From: Caballeronia sp031450805
GTDB taxonomy: Bacteria > Pseudomonadota > Gammaproteobacteria > Burkholderiales > Burkholderiaceae
Length of the DNA: 64,000 bases
NCBI RefSeq assembly: GCF_031450805.1
Contig: NZ_JARTVY010000001.1
Span: 558,001-622,000 of the forward strand
Direction of reading: 5' to 3'
Position numbers and translations under genes: made by a program. The notes below the pieces were generated by a model. The model was not told the origin of the DNA, searched no databases, and saw only the letters and a list, made by a program, of their open reading frames with translations. This document shows positions 16,947 to 25,346 of the stretch, in pieces (the stretch's first letter is position 1; each line of letters begins with the position of its first letter).

Positions 16947-19532
16947 TTAGTCCTGCGGCCAGATTTCGCGGCTGGCCGCTCTTACTGCCTGTGCCGATTC
17001 GAGCGCGAGCACGTCTTCCGCGCGCTGACGGCACAGCTGGTAATCGAGATTGCGCACGCGCGCCTTGATGCCGGGGACGGCGGACGGATCGACCGACAAT
17101 TCCGTCACGCCCAGGCCGACGAGCAGCGGCACCGCGAGCGGATCGCCGCCGAGCGCGCCGCACACGCCGACCCACTTGCCGTGCTTCTCAGCGCCCTGCA
17201 CCGCCGCCTTGATGAGCCGCAGCACCGCCGGATGCAGGCCGTCCGACTGCGCTGCGAGATCCGGCTGGCAACGGTCCATCGCGAGCGTGTACTGCGTGAG
17301 ATCGTTGGTGCCGATCGAGAAGAAATCGGCGTACTTCGCGAGTTGATCGGCAAGCATCGCCGCCGACGGCACTTCGATCATCACGCCCACTTCGATGGAT
17401 TCCGTGCGGCCCGCTTCGCGCGCCAGTTCGTCGATGCGCGCGCGCAGGCGCTGAAGCTCACCGGCGTCGGTGACCATCGGCAGAAGAATGCGCACCGCGC
17501 CCGCCGGCTTCACGGCGAGCAGGCCGCGCAACTGGTCATCGAGCAGATCGGGGCGAACCTGCGCGAGACGGATGCCGCGCAGGCCCAGCGCCGGATTTTC
17601 TTCGGGCGGCAGCGTCAGGTAATCCACTTCCTTGTCCGCGCCGACATCGAGGGTGCGGATGATGGCCGAGCGCCCGGCGAGCGCGTCGACGATGTCCTGG
17701 TAGCTCGACGCGTGCTCCGCTACGGTCGGCGCGGCCTGGCGGTGGATGAACAGCAGTTCCGTGCGCAGCAGGCCGACAGCGTCAGCGCCGTTCTCGACGG
17801 CGGCTTTCGCGTCGTCGAGGGTCGCGATATTCGCCGCGATTTCGATGTGTCGCCCGTCCCGCGTCGACGCCGCCTGCTGCGACATCTTGCGGTTCGCCTC
17901 GCGCACGCTCGCGAGCCGTTCGCGCTCATGGCGCGCGCGTTCGACATCGAGCGCGGTCGGCGCATGTTCGAGGCGTCCCGCGGATGCGTCGACGACGACT
18001 TGCGTGTCTTCGGGAATGGCGTGGAGCGCATCGCCGATGGCGACGAGCGCCGGAATGCCCATCTGACGCGCGATGATCGCCGCATGCGACGTCGCGCCGC
18101 CGCGCGACATCACGAGCGCGGTGACCCGCGTGCGGTCGATCGACGACAAATCGGACGGCGTGAATTCGGTGGCGGCCAGCACGGCTTCGTCGGGCAGCGC
18201 GCGCGCCGCCGTGTTCGTGAGGCCGAGCGCGCGCAGCACGCGCTTCTCGATATCGCGCAGGTCGGCGGCACGCTCGGCGAGCAGCGCGTCGTTCACGTTG
18301 TTCAGCAACGCGATCTGCGCGCGAATCGATTCGCGCCACGCAAAGCCCGCGCTCTTGCCGAGACTGATCAGATCGCGCGCGGCGTCGACGAGCGTCGGGT
18401 CTTCGAGCAGCACGCGATGCACGGCGAAAATGCCCGCTTCGCCGACCGCGCCGCGTTGCGAGGCAGTCCGCACCGTGTCCTGAAGTTCGACATCCACTTG
18501 TGCGATCGCGCGGTCGAGCGCCCGGCTTTCGGCCGCCGAAGGTCCGCTCGCTTTTTCGTCAGGCACGATCTCCTGATCGTCCCAGCGCACGAGTTTGCCG
18601 ACGGCAATGCCGGGCGCGGCGCACACGCCGGCCAGCATGTTCGGCGGCAGCGGCTGGGCAGAAGGACGCGCAGTAACCGGCGCCGGCGATTTTTCGCGCG
18701 CCGGCGTTTCCTCGACTTCGCCTTGCGCCGCTCGCAGCAACTCGGCGGCGACGGCATCGACCGCTTCTTGCGCCTCTGCGCCCATGCCGACCAGCTCGAT
18801 GGTCGCGCCTTCGCCCGCGCCGAGACCGAGCAGCCCGACGACGCTTTCCACCGCCGCCTTGCGGCCCTCGTAACGCACCTCGACCCTGGCGTCGAAGCCG
18901 CGCGCCGCTTCACGCGCCCGCGCCGCCGGACGCGCATGCAGCCCGCCCGCGTGCGCCAGCGTGACACTGCGCCGCGCTTCATTGACCACGTTCGACGACG
19001 ACCGCGCCACCTGCGCCGCAGCGCCTTCCTTCGCGCGCAATACGAGCATGCGCTCGCCCGCCTTCACCACGCCGCGACCGGCGCGCTGGATGACGTCGAA
19101 TGCATCGCCATTGGCGATCGCGATCACGGACACGAGGCTCGGTGCGTGTTGCGCGACGAAATCGGCGTCGAATTCGATCAGCGGCTGTCCGGCGCTCACC
19201 GACGCGCCCTGCTCGACCTTCGGCGTGAAGCCCTTGCCGCCCAGTTCGACCGTATCGATGCCGACGTGCACGAGGATTTCCGCGCCCTCGGCCGTCCGCA
19301 GCGTGACCGCGTGATGCGTGCGCGCGAGATGCGTGACCGTTCCATCGCACGGCGAAAGCAGCACGTGATCGAGCGGATCGATGCCGATGCCGTCGCCGAA
19401 CATGCCCTCGGCGAATACGGGATCGGGCACGTCGGCGAGCGGGACGACGGGGCCGGTGAACGGAGCGAGGAGAACGACGTCGCCCGGGTTATCGGTGGAT
19501 GAATTCAGCAAAGACTGCTCGGCACGGCGCAT
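16947..19532 (-). CDS. Fused PTS EIIA(Glc-type)-HPr-Enzyme I
   Basis: A single 861-residue cytoplasmic protein carries the whole soluble phosphorelay from PEP. EIIA (about 15-165) has phosphorylated His89 in EILVHVGIDTV. HPr (about 188-275) has His199 in AGGLHARPAAR. Enzyme I (about 300-861) has His483 in GGATSHAAIIARQMG and the PEP-binding TIM barrel to the end. Pro/Ala-rich linkers join the parts. I prefer ATG 19532; GTG 19544 abuts the stop of the deaminase gene but lacks a ribosome site. It sits between the deaminase gene and nagE and supplies EIIA to NagE. Confidence 0.94.
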   Translation of the reverse strand: MRRAEQSLLNSSTDNPGDVVLLAPFTGPVVPLADVPDPVFAEGMFGDGIGIDPLDHVLLSPCDGTVTHLARTHHAVTLRTAEGAEILVHVGIDTVELGGKGFTPKVEQGASVSAGQPLIEFDADFVAQHAPSLVSVIAIANGDAFDVIQRAGRGVVKAGERMLVLRAKEGAAAQVARSSSNVVNEARRSVTLAHAGGLHARPAARAREAARGFDARVEVRYEGRKAAVESVVGLLGLGAGEGATIELVGMGAEAQEAVDAVAAELLRAAQGEVEETPAREKSPAPVTARPSAQPLPPNMLAGVCAAPGIAVGKLVRWDDQEIVPDEKASGPSAAESRALDRAIAQVDVELQDTVRTASQRGAVGEAGIFAVHRVLLEDPTLVDAARDLISLGKSAGFAWRESIRAQIALLNNVNDALLAERAADLRDIEKRVLRALGLTNTAARALPDEAVLAATEFTPSDLSSIDRTRVTALVMSRGGATSHAAIIARQMGIPALVAIGDALHAIPEDTQVVVDASAGRLEHAPTALDVERARHERERLASVREANRKMSQQAASTRDGRHIEIAANIATLDDAKAAVENGADAVGLLRTELLFIHRQAAPTVAEHASSYQDIVDALAGRSAIIRTLDVGADKEVDYLTLPPEENPALGLRGIRLAQVRPDLLDDQLRGLLAVKPAGAVRILLPMVTDAGELQRLRARIDELAREAGRTESIEVGVMIEVPSAAMLADQLAKYADFFSIGTNDLTQYTLAMDRCQPDLAAQSDGLHPAVLRLIKAAVQGAEKHGKWVGVCGALGGDPLAVPLLVGLGVTELSVDPSAVPGIKARVRNLDYQLCRQRAEDVLALESAQAVRAASREIWPQD

Positions 19533-19544
19533 CGTCTTTCTCAC

Positions 19545-20579
19545 TCAATGGGTTTCGGTGACTTTGTTCAGGTGGCGCGGCGCGTCGGGATTGCGCCCGC
19601 GCGCGGCGGCCAGACCGGCGGCCATCACGTAGAACGAAAGGATTGCAGCGATCGGGTCGAGCGCCGGGTGATCGGTGGCGACGAGCGGCAGTTCCGCGCC
19701 GGCGACGTCGTCCGGGGCGGCGAGCAGAACGCGGGCGCCGCGTGCGCGCATGTCGGCGGCGAGCTGGATCAGGCCCGCCTGCTCCGGTCCGCGCGGTGCG
19801 AACACGAGCAGCGGATAGTCCCGGTCGATGATTTCCATGGGACCATGACGCACTTCGGCGCTCGAGAACGCTTCGGCCTGAATGCCCGAGGTTTCCTTCA
19901 GCTTCAGCGCCGCTTCCTGCGCGATGGCGAGACCGAGGCCGCGCCCGATCACGATCATGCGATCGACGTCCTTCAGTTCATCGACGGCGCGCGTCCAGTC
20001 GAGCTTGCCCGCGGCGCGCAGCGCATCCGGCAGCGATTTCAGCGCGTTGAGCAATTCGACATCGCGCTGAACGTGCGCGATCACGATCGCCGACAGCGAG
20101 AGCATCGCGATATAGCTTTTCGTCGCAGCGACGGACAACTCCGGTCCGGCGAGCAGCGGCAAGTACCATTCGCACGCGGTTTCGAGCGGCGAGCCCGGCA
20201 CGTTGACGGCTGCGACGGTGAACGCGCCCGCTTCTCGCAGCGCCTGCATCGTGCCGACGAGATCGGGGCTCTTGCCCGACTGGGAGAAGGCCACCGCAAG
20301 CTGGCCGGACACGCGCAGCGGCGCTTGCTGCAGCGTGGCGACGGACATCGGCAGCGAGGCGACCGGCACGCCGATGCGGCTCATCGTCAGGCTTGCGAAA
20401 TAACTGGCGGCGTGGTCCGAACTGCCGCGAGCGACGGTCAACGCGACATGACGCGGCTGCTCCGCGAGCTTCACGGCCAGCGCTTCGATGCGCGAGGTAT
20501 CGGCGAGTTGCGCCGCGACGACATCCGCGGACTCCAGCGCCTCATTGAGCATATTCGACAAGCGATTCTCCTTCGACAT
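19545..20579 (-). CDS. SIS-type glucosamine-6-phosphate deaminase (NagB-II)
   Basis: A protein of 344 residues made of two SIS sugar-isomerase domains, like the C-terminal half of GlmS but without the glutaminase. VARGSSDHAASYFA opens the first domain, and SQSGKSPDLVGTMQ is the phosphosugar loop. The second domain contains GRGLGLAIAQEAALKLKET, the SIS signature, and AEVRHGPMEI. In a nag operon without a classical NagB this protein replaces it, converting GlcN-6-P to fructose-6-P and ammonia. Its start lies inside the 3' end of nagA (38-bp overlap). Confidence 0.9.
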   Translation of the reverse strand: MSKENRLSNMLNEALESADVVAAQLADTSRIEALAVKLAEQPRHVALTVARGSSDHAASYFASLTMSRIGVPVASLPMSVATLQQAPLRVSGQLAVAFSQSGKSPDLVGTMQALREAGAFTVAAVNVPGSPLETACEWYLPLLAGPELSVAATKSYIAMLSLSAIVIAHVQRDVELLNALKSLPDALRAAGKLDWTRAVDELKDVDRMIVIGRGLGLAIAQEAALKLKETSGIQAEAFSSAEVRHGPMEIIDRDYPLLVFAPRGPEQAGLIQLAADMRARGARVLLAAPDDVAGAELPLVATDHPALDPIAAILSFYVMAAGLAAARGRNPDAPRHLNKVTETH

Positions 20580-21648
20580 ACGTGGCGGTCAGCGCGAAGT
20601 CCCGGTCGAGCACGACGAGATCGGCCCATGCGCCACGCGCGATGCGGCCGCGATCTTCGAGCCCGAGGTAATCGGCGGGAAAGCGCGACAAGCGGTTGGA
20701 AACGTCCGCGAGCGGAATGCCCAGCGAGACGAGATTGCGCAGCGCCTGATCCATCGTCAGGGTGCTGCCGGCGAGCGTGCCGTCCGCGAGGCGCACGCCG
20801 CCCATGCACTTGGTGACGTGCTGGCTGCCGAGGCGATATTCGCCGTCCGGCATGCCCGCCGCCGACGTGCTGTCGGTGACGACGTAGAGACGCGGGATGG
20901 CGCGCATCGCGGCGCGGATCGCGCCGGGGTGAACATGCAGCAGGTCGGGAATCAGTTCGGCGTACTCCGCATGCGCAAGCGCCGCGCCGACCATGCCGGG
21001 ATCGCGATGATGCAGCGGCGACATCGCGTTGAACAAATGCGTGAAGCCGCGCGCGCCGTGTTTGAGCGCGTTGACGGCGTCGTCGTAGGTGCCGAGCGAA
21101 TGGCCGAGTTGCACGCGCACGCCGCGCGCGGCCATTTCGGCGATGACCTCGAGATGCCCGGAGATTTCCGGCGCGATGGTCACGACGCGGATGGGCGCGA
21201 GCTCGAGGAACTTCAGCACTTCGTCGCGCACCGCGACCGCGGCTGCGTCAGGCTGCGCGCCGAGCTTGCCCGGATTGATGTACGGGCCTTCGAGATGCAC
21301 GCCCAGCACGCGCGCGCCGTTCGCGGCGCGGCATTTCGCGCGTTCGCCGAGGCCCGCGACAACGGCCATCAGTTCGTCGCGCGGCGCGGTCATCGTCGTG
21401 GCGAGGAGACTGGTCGTACCGTGTTTCGCGTGCTCGCGGGCGACGGTATCGGCTGCGTCGCCGCCTTCCATGATGTCGCGGCCACCGCCGCCATGCACGT
21501 GAAGGTCGATGAAGCCGGGCAGGATGAACGGCGCGTCGTTGGCCGACGGATCGGCGATATGACCTTCGAGCGCCGTCACCCGGCCGTTCTCGAAACGCAC
21601 GGACCCGTGGATCCAGCCGTCGTTCGTCAGTATGTTTCCTTTCAGCAT
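20542..21648 (-). CDS. nagA: N-acetylglucosamine-6-phosphate deacetylase
   Basis: An amidohydrolase of 368 residues that removes acetate from GlcNAc-6-P delivered by NagE. The metal site FIDLHVHGGGGRDIMEG is near residue 55. HLEGPYINPGKLGAQ, the GFTHLFNAMSPLHHR segment and VTDSTSAAGMPDGEY with the catalytic Asp follow. The ATG at 21648 begins MLKGNILTNDGWI; the frame stays open further upstream without support. It is the first gene of the nag operon and is far from its promoter (about 450 nt leader). Confidence 0.96.
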   Translation of the reverse strand: MLKGNILTNDGWIHGSVRFENGRVTALEGHIADPSANDAPFILPGFIDLHVHGGGGRDIMEGGDAADTVAREHAKHGTTSLLATTMTAPRDELMAVVAGLGERAKCRAANGARVLGVHLEGPYINPGKLGAQPDAAAVAVRDEVLKFLELAPIRVVTIAPEISGHLEVIAEMAARGVRVQLGHSLGTYDDAVNALKHGARGFTHLFNAMSPLHHRDPGMVGAALAHAEYAELIPDLLHVHPGAIRAAMRAIPRLYVVTDSTSAAGMPDGEYRLGSQHVTKCMGGVRLADGTLAGSTLTMDQALRNLVSLGIPLADVSNRLSRFPADYLGLEDRGRIARGAWADLVVLDRDFALTATYVEGESLVEYAQ

Positions 21649-22109
21649 GAAGTTCTCTGGAAGTACGCTATGCGTGATGAGGTTCCGGGCCGTTCGCGCC
21701 ATGCTGCGAGCAGGCTGGCTCGCGTGTCGCCCCAATGAGCGCGAGCCGTGCGGACGGCGTCTTTTGTCCTCTTGTTGTCTTCGTTACTCTCTTCGGAATC
21801 GATGCAAATTGCGCGATGCCCACCCGCCGGAGGAGAGTCGTCGCGGCAGTCATATCCGCGATTTGCTGCATGACGCCATGCCGTCATCGTTCGGTCCAAC
21901 CGGCCGCAAAAGTCGAGCTTCGGCGCGCCACTACCGGACACTACCGGCCACTGCGAAACGGGCTGCGCAGAAGTGCGCGCAACTGCTGCTGACCGACCAA
22001 TGCGCAGCAATTCACTGCTGAAAGCGGGCGGCGTGCGGCCCTAACGCAAGCGTCAAATCGCCCCTGGCGGCATGCACGAAAGAACATCGGCGGCTTTGAA
22101 GTGGAGCCC
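21649..22109 (-). other. Long untranslated leader of the nag operon
   Basis: If the promoter at 22110-22137 drives nagA, the transcript carries about 450 nt before the start codon. I see no frame with protein-family features and no named riboswitch. A 10-bp near-repeat CACTACCGGA/CACTACCGGC occurs at about 21930-21950. The leader may hold RNA structure or a lost upstream gene; the sequence does not say which. Confidence 0.4.
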
Positions 22110-22137
22110 ATTATATAACCAACATAATACCAGTCAA
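22110..22137 (-). promoter_or_regulatory. Sigma-70 promoter of the nag operon with TGGT repeats
   Basis: On the minus strand TTGACT (22132-22137) and a perfect TATAAT (22110-22115) are 16 bp apart. The spacer contains two TGGT words 11 bp apart in the same orientation, on one face of the helix, a plausible site for a GntR- or LacI-type nag regulator. No such regulator gene lies in the window. Confidence 0.7.
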
Positions 22138-22338
22138 TGTCTGCCGAATCGCCACACCCAACGCATGAATCCTGCTCAGAATCAATAAGTTACAGATTGA
22201 ACAGCAAGTGCTTTCGGAGAATAATTGCCATCAGGACTTACCCGCATCGGCGCGGATGGTCTGCTTGCCAGTCAATGCACTAGAATTCGGGCAAGTTCGT
22301 ATTCGCACGATCGTGCTTTCTTTGGCACAATGGGGACA

Positions 22339-22359
22339 TTAGTTCGGAATCGCAACTAA
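22339..22359. promoter_or_regulatory. Inverted repeat, candidate MarR operator
   Basis: TTAGTT (22339-22344) and AACTAA (22354-22359) flank a 9-bp spacer, 37 bp before the MarR-GNAT gene. The position suggests autoregulation by that protein. Confidence 0.45.
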
Positions 22360-22395
22360 TTAATTAAAGCCAGATTTCTGAGAGAGCGAAGGCAG

Positions 22396-23319
22396 ATGGG
22401 CTGTTTCGATTCGAGTCGGGCTGTTGAAGCCGTCAGGCGCTTCAACCGGTTTTACGCGCGCCACGCCGGCGCGTTCCATGAACGGCTGCACAAGAGCCAT
22501 TTTTCGCTGACCGAGGTGCGTATCCTCCATGAGCTTGCGCACGATCGCGCGCACACCGCCGCCGATCTTTCGCGCAATCTCGGGCTGGATACGGGCTACC
22601 TCAGCCGCCTCATCTCGAACTTCCAGAAGATGGGGCTGGTCGTGCGGCGCAAGAACGAGTCGGACGGGCGCGCGCATCTGCTGTTCATGACGCCGGAGGC
22701 CAAAGCCAAAGTCGATGACCTCGACCTCCACGTGTCATCGGAAACGGCCTCGGTTCTCGATCGGCTCGCGCCCGGCGAGATCGAGCAATTGTCATCGGCG
22801 ATGGCGGACATCGAACGGCTGCTGTCGCCCTCGTCCTCCGGACTCGCCACGCGCTTGCGCAGTCCGCGGTGCGGCGATTTCGGCTGGATGATCGAGCGGC
22901 ACGCCCTGCTCGACGTCTCCGAAGGCGCAAGCCTCGCCAATGAAGCCCACGCGGCATCGGTCGTCGCGCGCTTTTTGCGCGCGATGCAAACCAGCGAGCC
23001 GGGCATCGCATGCTGGGTGGCGGAGCAGCAAGGCGCCGCTCGGGTCGGCGCGGCGGTGCTGAACGCGGCATCGAAGAACCAGGCGCGCATCGATCTGCTA
23101 TTCGTCGAGCCGGGGGCGCGTCGCTGCGGTCTGGGAGAACGGCTCGTCGCCGCTTGCGCGAACTTCGCACAGGGCGCGGGCTACGAAAGCGTCACCTGCG
23201 AGTTCGACGATGCACGCGAAGACCTGGGCGGCCTCTTCTTGCGCACCGGCTTCAAGCTCCGGCACGACGAAACGGGCGTGGTATGGGAGCGTGAGTTGCG
23301 GCGGATCTACGCCGAGTGA
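22396..23319 (+). CDS. MarR-GNAT fusion protein
   Basis: A 307-residue fusion. Residues 1-145 form a MarR winged helix, with HTAADLSRNLGLDTGYLSRLI as the recognition region (given here as a 21-residue window, key residues ADLSRNLGLD) and a wing at RRKNESDGRAHLLFMT. Residues about 155-300 form a GNAT acetyltransferase with the acetyl-CoA loop PGARRCGLGERLVAA and the GYESVTCEF / LFLRTGFKL strands. Such fusions are known in Proteobacteria; the substrate is usually undefined. It is divergent from the nag operon, but I see no evidence that it regulates it. Confidence 0.87.
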   Translation: MGCFDSSRAVEAVRRFNRFYARHAGAFHERLHKSHFSLTEVRILHELAHDRAHTAADLSRNLGLDTGYLSRLISNFQKMGLVVRRKNESDGRAHLLFMTPEAKAKVDDLDLHVSSETASVLDRLAPGEIEQLSSAMADIERLLSPSSSGLATRLRSPRCGDFGWMIERHALLDVSEGASLANEAHAASVVARFLRAMQTSEPGIACWVAEQQGAARVGAAVLNAASKNQARIDLLFVEPGARRCGLGERLVAACANFAQGAGYESVTCEFDDAREDLGGLFLRTGFKLRHDETGVVWERELRRIYAE

Positions 23320-23352
23320 GACGGCGCGTCGCGAGTCGCGGCGCAAAGAAAA

Positions 23353-23374
23353 ACGGCGTCCCGAGGGACGCCGT
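23353..23374. terminator. Terminator of metQ
   Basis: ACGGCGTCC (23353-23361) pairs with GGACGCCGT (23366-23374). A-rich sequence on the left provides the T-run for the minus-strand metQ transcript. It also closes the convergent MarR-GNAT gene. Confidence 0.88.
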
Positions 23375-23397
23375 CGAAAGAACGAATACTCGAGTTC

Positions 23398-24210
23398 TTA
23401 GAACGAAGGTACGACCGAGCCCTTGAACTCGTTCTTCAAGAACTGGCGCACGTCTTCGGACTGATACGCGGCGACCAGTTTCTTCACCCAGGGCTGATCC
23501 TTGTCCTTCGCGCGTACCGCGATCAGGTTCGCATACGGGCTATGCACGTCTTCGAGCGCAATCGCGTCTTTCGTCGGCTGCAGGCCGGCTGCGAGCGCGA
23601 AGTTCGTGTTGATCGCGGCGGCGTCGACATCGGCGAGGGTGCGGGGCAATTGCGCTGCATCGAGTTCGACCAGCTTGATCTTCTTCGGATTCTCGGCAAC
23701 GTCGAGCGGCGTGGCGTTGTTGCCATTCACGCCCGCGCCTGCCTTCAGCTTGATGACGCCCTGCGACTGCAATAGCAGAAGCGCACGATTCTCGTTCGAA
23801 GGATCGTTCGGCACTGTGACCTTTGCGCCTTGCGGCAGGTCCTTCAGCGACTTCAGCTTTTTCGAATACACGCCGAGCGGCGAAATGTAAGTCAGCCCCG
23901 CATTCACGATCTTGTAACCGCGCTGCTTGATCTGGCTGTCGAGATACGGCTGATGCTGGAAGCTGTTGGCGTCGAGGTCGCCGGCATCGAGCGCGGCATT
24001 CGGCTGCACATAGTCGTTGAACTCGATCACCTTCACGTTCAACCCTTCACGCTTGGCAACCTTCTCCACGACTTGCCAAATCTGCGCATCAGGACCGCTG
24101 ATGGTGCCGACCTTGATGACCTTGTCGTCGGCATGGGCCGAGAAGCTCGTAACGAACGCCGCGGACGCCACGAAGGCGGCCAAAGCTTTAAGCAAATTTC
24201 TGCGCTGCAT
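23398..24210 (-). CDS. metQ: Methionine ABC transporter substrate-binding protein
   Basis: A periplasmic NlpA/MetQ-family binding protein of 270 residues. The signal peptide MQRRNLLKALAAF...SAHA ends in a signal peptidase I site; there is no lipobox Cys, unlike classical lipoprotein MetQ. VKVGTISGPDAQIW, FNDYVQPNAALDAGDLDAN and NFALAAGLQP are family segments. The ATG at 24210 has AGGAA upstream. No metN or metI lies nearby, so the permease must be elsewhere, and the ligand could be another small molecule. Confidence 0.87.
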   Translation of the reverse strand: MQRRNLLKALAAFVASAAFVTSFSAHADDKVIKVGTISGPDAQIWQVVEKVAKREGLNVKVIEFNDYVQPNAALDAGDLDANSFQHQPYLDSQIKQRGYKIVNAGLTYISPLGVYSKKLKSLKDLPQGAKVTVPNDPSNENRALLLLQSQGVIKLKAGAGVNGNNATPLDVAENPKKIKLVELDAAQLPRTLADVDAAAINTNFALAAGLQPTKDAIALEDVHSPYANLIAVRAKDKDQPWVKKLVAAYQSEDVRQFLKNEFKGSVVPSF

Positions 24211-24397
24211 GGTGTTCCTGTTTCGAATGCAATTGACTGCGGGAGTGCTGATACCGGCTGCCGCATCAGGCGCGTGGCCGGTGCACGAATCTTCGCACAG
24301 CGATGGTGCGAGCGGAAATACGGTTTGCTTATGTGAATATCCGCTGGCGGCGGGCCGTACAATGGAACGCACGCAAACTTCGTCGAGGCAGATCAAC

Positions 24398-24694
24398 ATG
24401 TACGTGATCAATCTGCGCTACACCGGCGCGCTCGCCGAAATCGACGATGCGCTCGACGAACATCGGGCGTTCCTCGAACGCTACTTCGCTGCTGGCATCT
24501 TCGTGATGGCCGGGCCGAAGGTGCCGCGCGATGGCGGCGTCATCATCGCGACGGGTGTCGATCCGGAACAACTCGATGCGATCATCGCCGAGGACCCGTT
24601 CGCCCGGCAGCAGCTCGCGCATTACGACATCACCGAGTTCAAGGCCACGCGGCTTGCGCCCGGACTCAACTTGCCGGAACCTTCGACGCCATGA
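24398..24694 (+). CDS. YciI-family protein
   Basis: A 98-residue ferredoxin-like alpha/beta protein. It begins MYVINLRYTGALAEIDDALDEH, in part, with the conserved His in DEHRAFLERYF and the Asp in EDPFARQQLAHYDITEF, which form the putative active-site pair of YciI proteins. The function is undefined in most members. ATG 24398 follows GAGG by 9 bases; the frame is open far upstream, but that part overlaps the metQ promoter region and is not supported. Confidence 0.83.
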   Translation: MYVINLRYTGALAEIDDALDEHRAFLERYFAAGIFVMAGPKVPRDGGVIIATGVDPEQLDAIIAEDPFARQQLAHYDITEFKATRLAPGLNLPEPSTP

Positions 24695-24722
24695 AAAAAA
24701 GCGGCTCGCGGGCCGCTTTTTT
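24694..24722. terminator. Bidirectional terminator between yciI-type gene and SCO1
   Basis: An A-run (24694-24700), GCGGC, a short loop, GCCGC and a T-run (to 24722) give a hairpin with T-tracts on both strands. It serves the convergent genes on each side. Confidence 0.9.
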
Positions 24723-24755
24723 CACGTTTCGCTGGCTGGTGAGCCGATCAATGCA

Positions 24756-25346
24756 TCAGTCGATCAGCAGCTTCAGATCATGCACCCAGGGCTCGACGCC
24801 CTGCCCGTCGCGCGCAAAGAGACGCAGTTTGCCGTCCTTGTCGAACACATAGCTCGCGGCGGTGTGATCCATCGTGTAGTCGGCCGGCGTCTTGCCCGCT
24901 GCCTTCGCGTAATACACGCGGAAATCCTTGGCGATCTTCTGCAATTGCGCGTCATCCGCCGGACGCAAGCCAATGTACGACGTGTTGAACGCCGTCACGT
25001 ATTGCCCGAGCAGATCGGGCGTGTCGCGGGCGGGATCGACGGTGACCATCAGCACTTGCACGTCTTTCGACTTGTCGCCCAGTTGCTTCATGGCCTCGGA
25101 AAGCTCCGCGAGCATGGTCGGGCAGACATCCGGGCAATGCGTGTAGCCGAAGAAGAGCACGACCGCCTTGCCCTTGAAGTCCGCGAGCGTGCGGGTCTTG
25201 CCGGCTGTATCGGGCAACGAGAAGTCGCTGCCGAACTGCTTGTTGCCGGTGATATCCAGATTCTTGAAGCTAGGCGCCTTATCGCACGCGCACAAAAGCG
25301 CCGCGCATGCGAGCAATGCGAGGAGGCGGCGAACGGCGGCCATCAT
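24756..25346 (-). CDS. SCO1/SenC copper chaperone lipoprotein
   Basis: It delivers copper to the CuA site of cytochrome oxidase. The 196 residues start with a lipoprotein signal (lipobox LLCAC, Cys21) and continue as a thioredoxin fold with copper ligands Cys71 and Cys75 (HCPDVC) and His161 (MDHTAAS). The start ATG at 25346 overlaps the ctaB stop by 4 bp. It is the last gene of the cta operon. Confidence 0.94.
   Translation of the reverse strand: MMAAVRRLLALLACAALLCACDKAPSFKNLDITGNKQFGSDFSLPDTAGKTRTLADFKGKAVVLFFGYTHCPDVCPTMLAELSEAMKQLGDKSKDVQVLMVTVDPARDTPDLLGQYVTAFNTSYIGLRPADDAQLQKIAKDFRVYYAKAAGKTPADYTMDHTAASYVFDKDGKLRLFARDGQGVEPWVHDLKLLID

Noticed and set aside
17181..19502. A 773-codon open frame on the plus strand
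   Set aside because: It is antisense to the fused EIIA-HPr-EI gene, is Arg/His/Asp-rich with no domain pattern, and reflects high GC at third codon positions.
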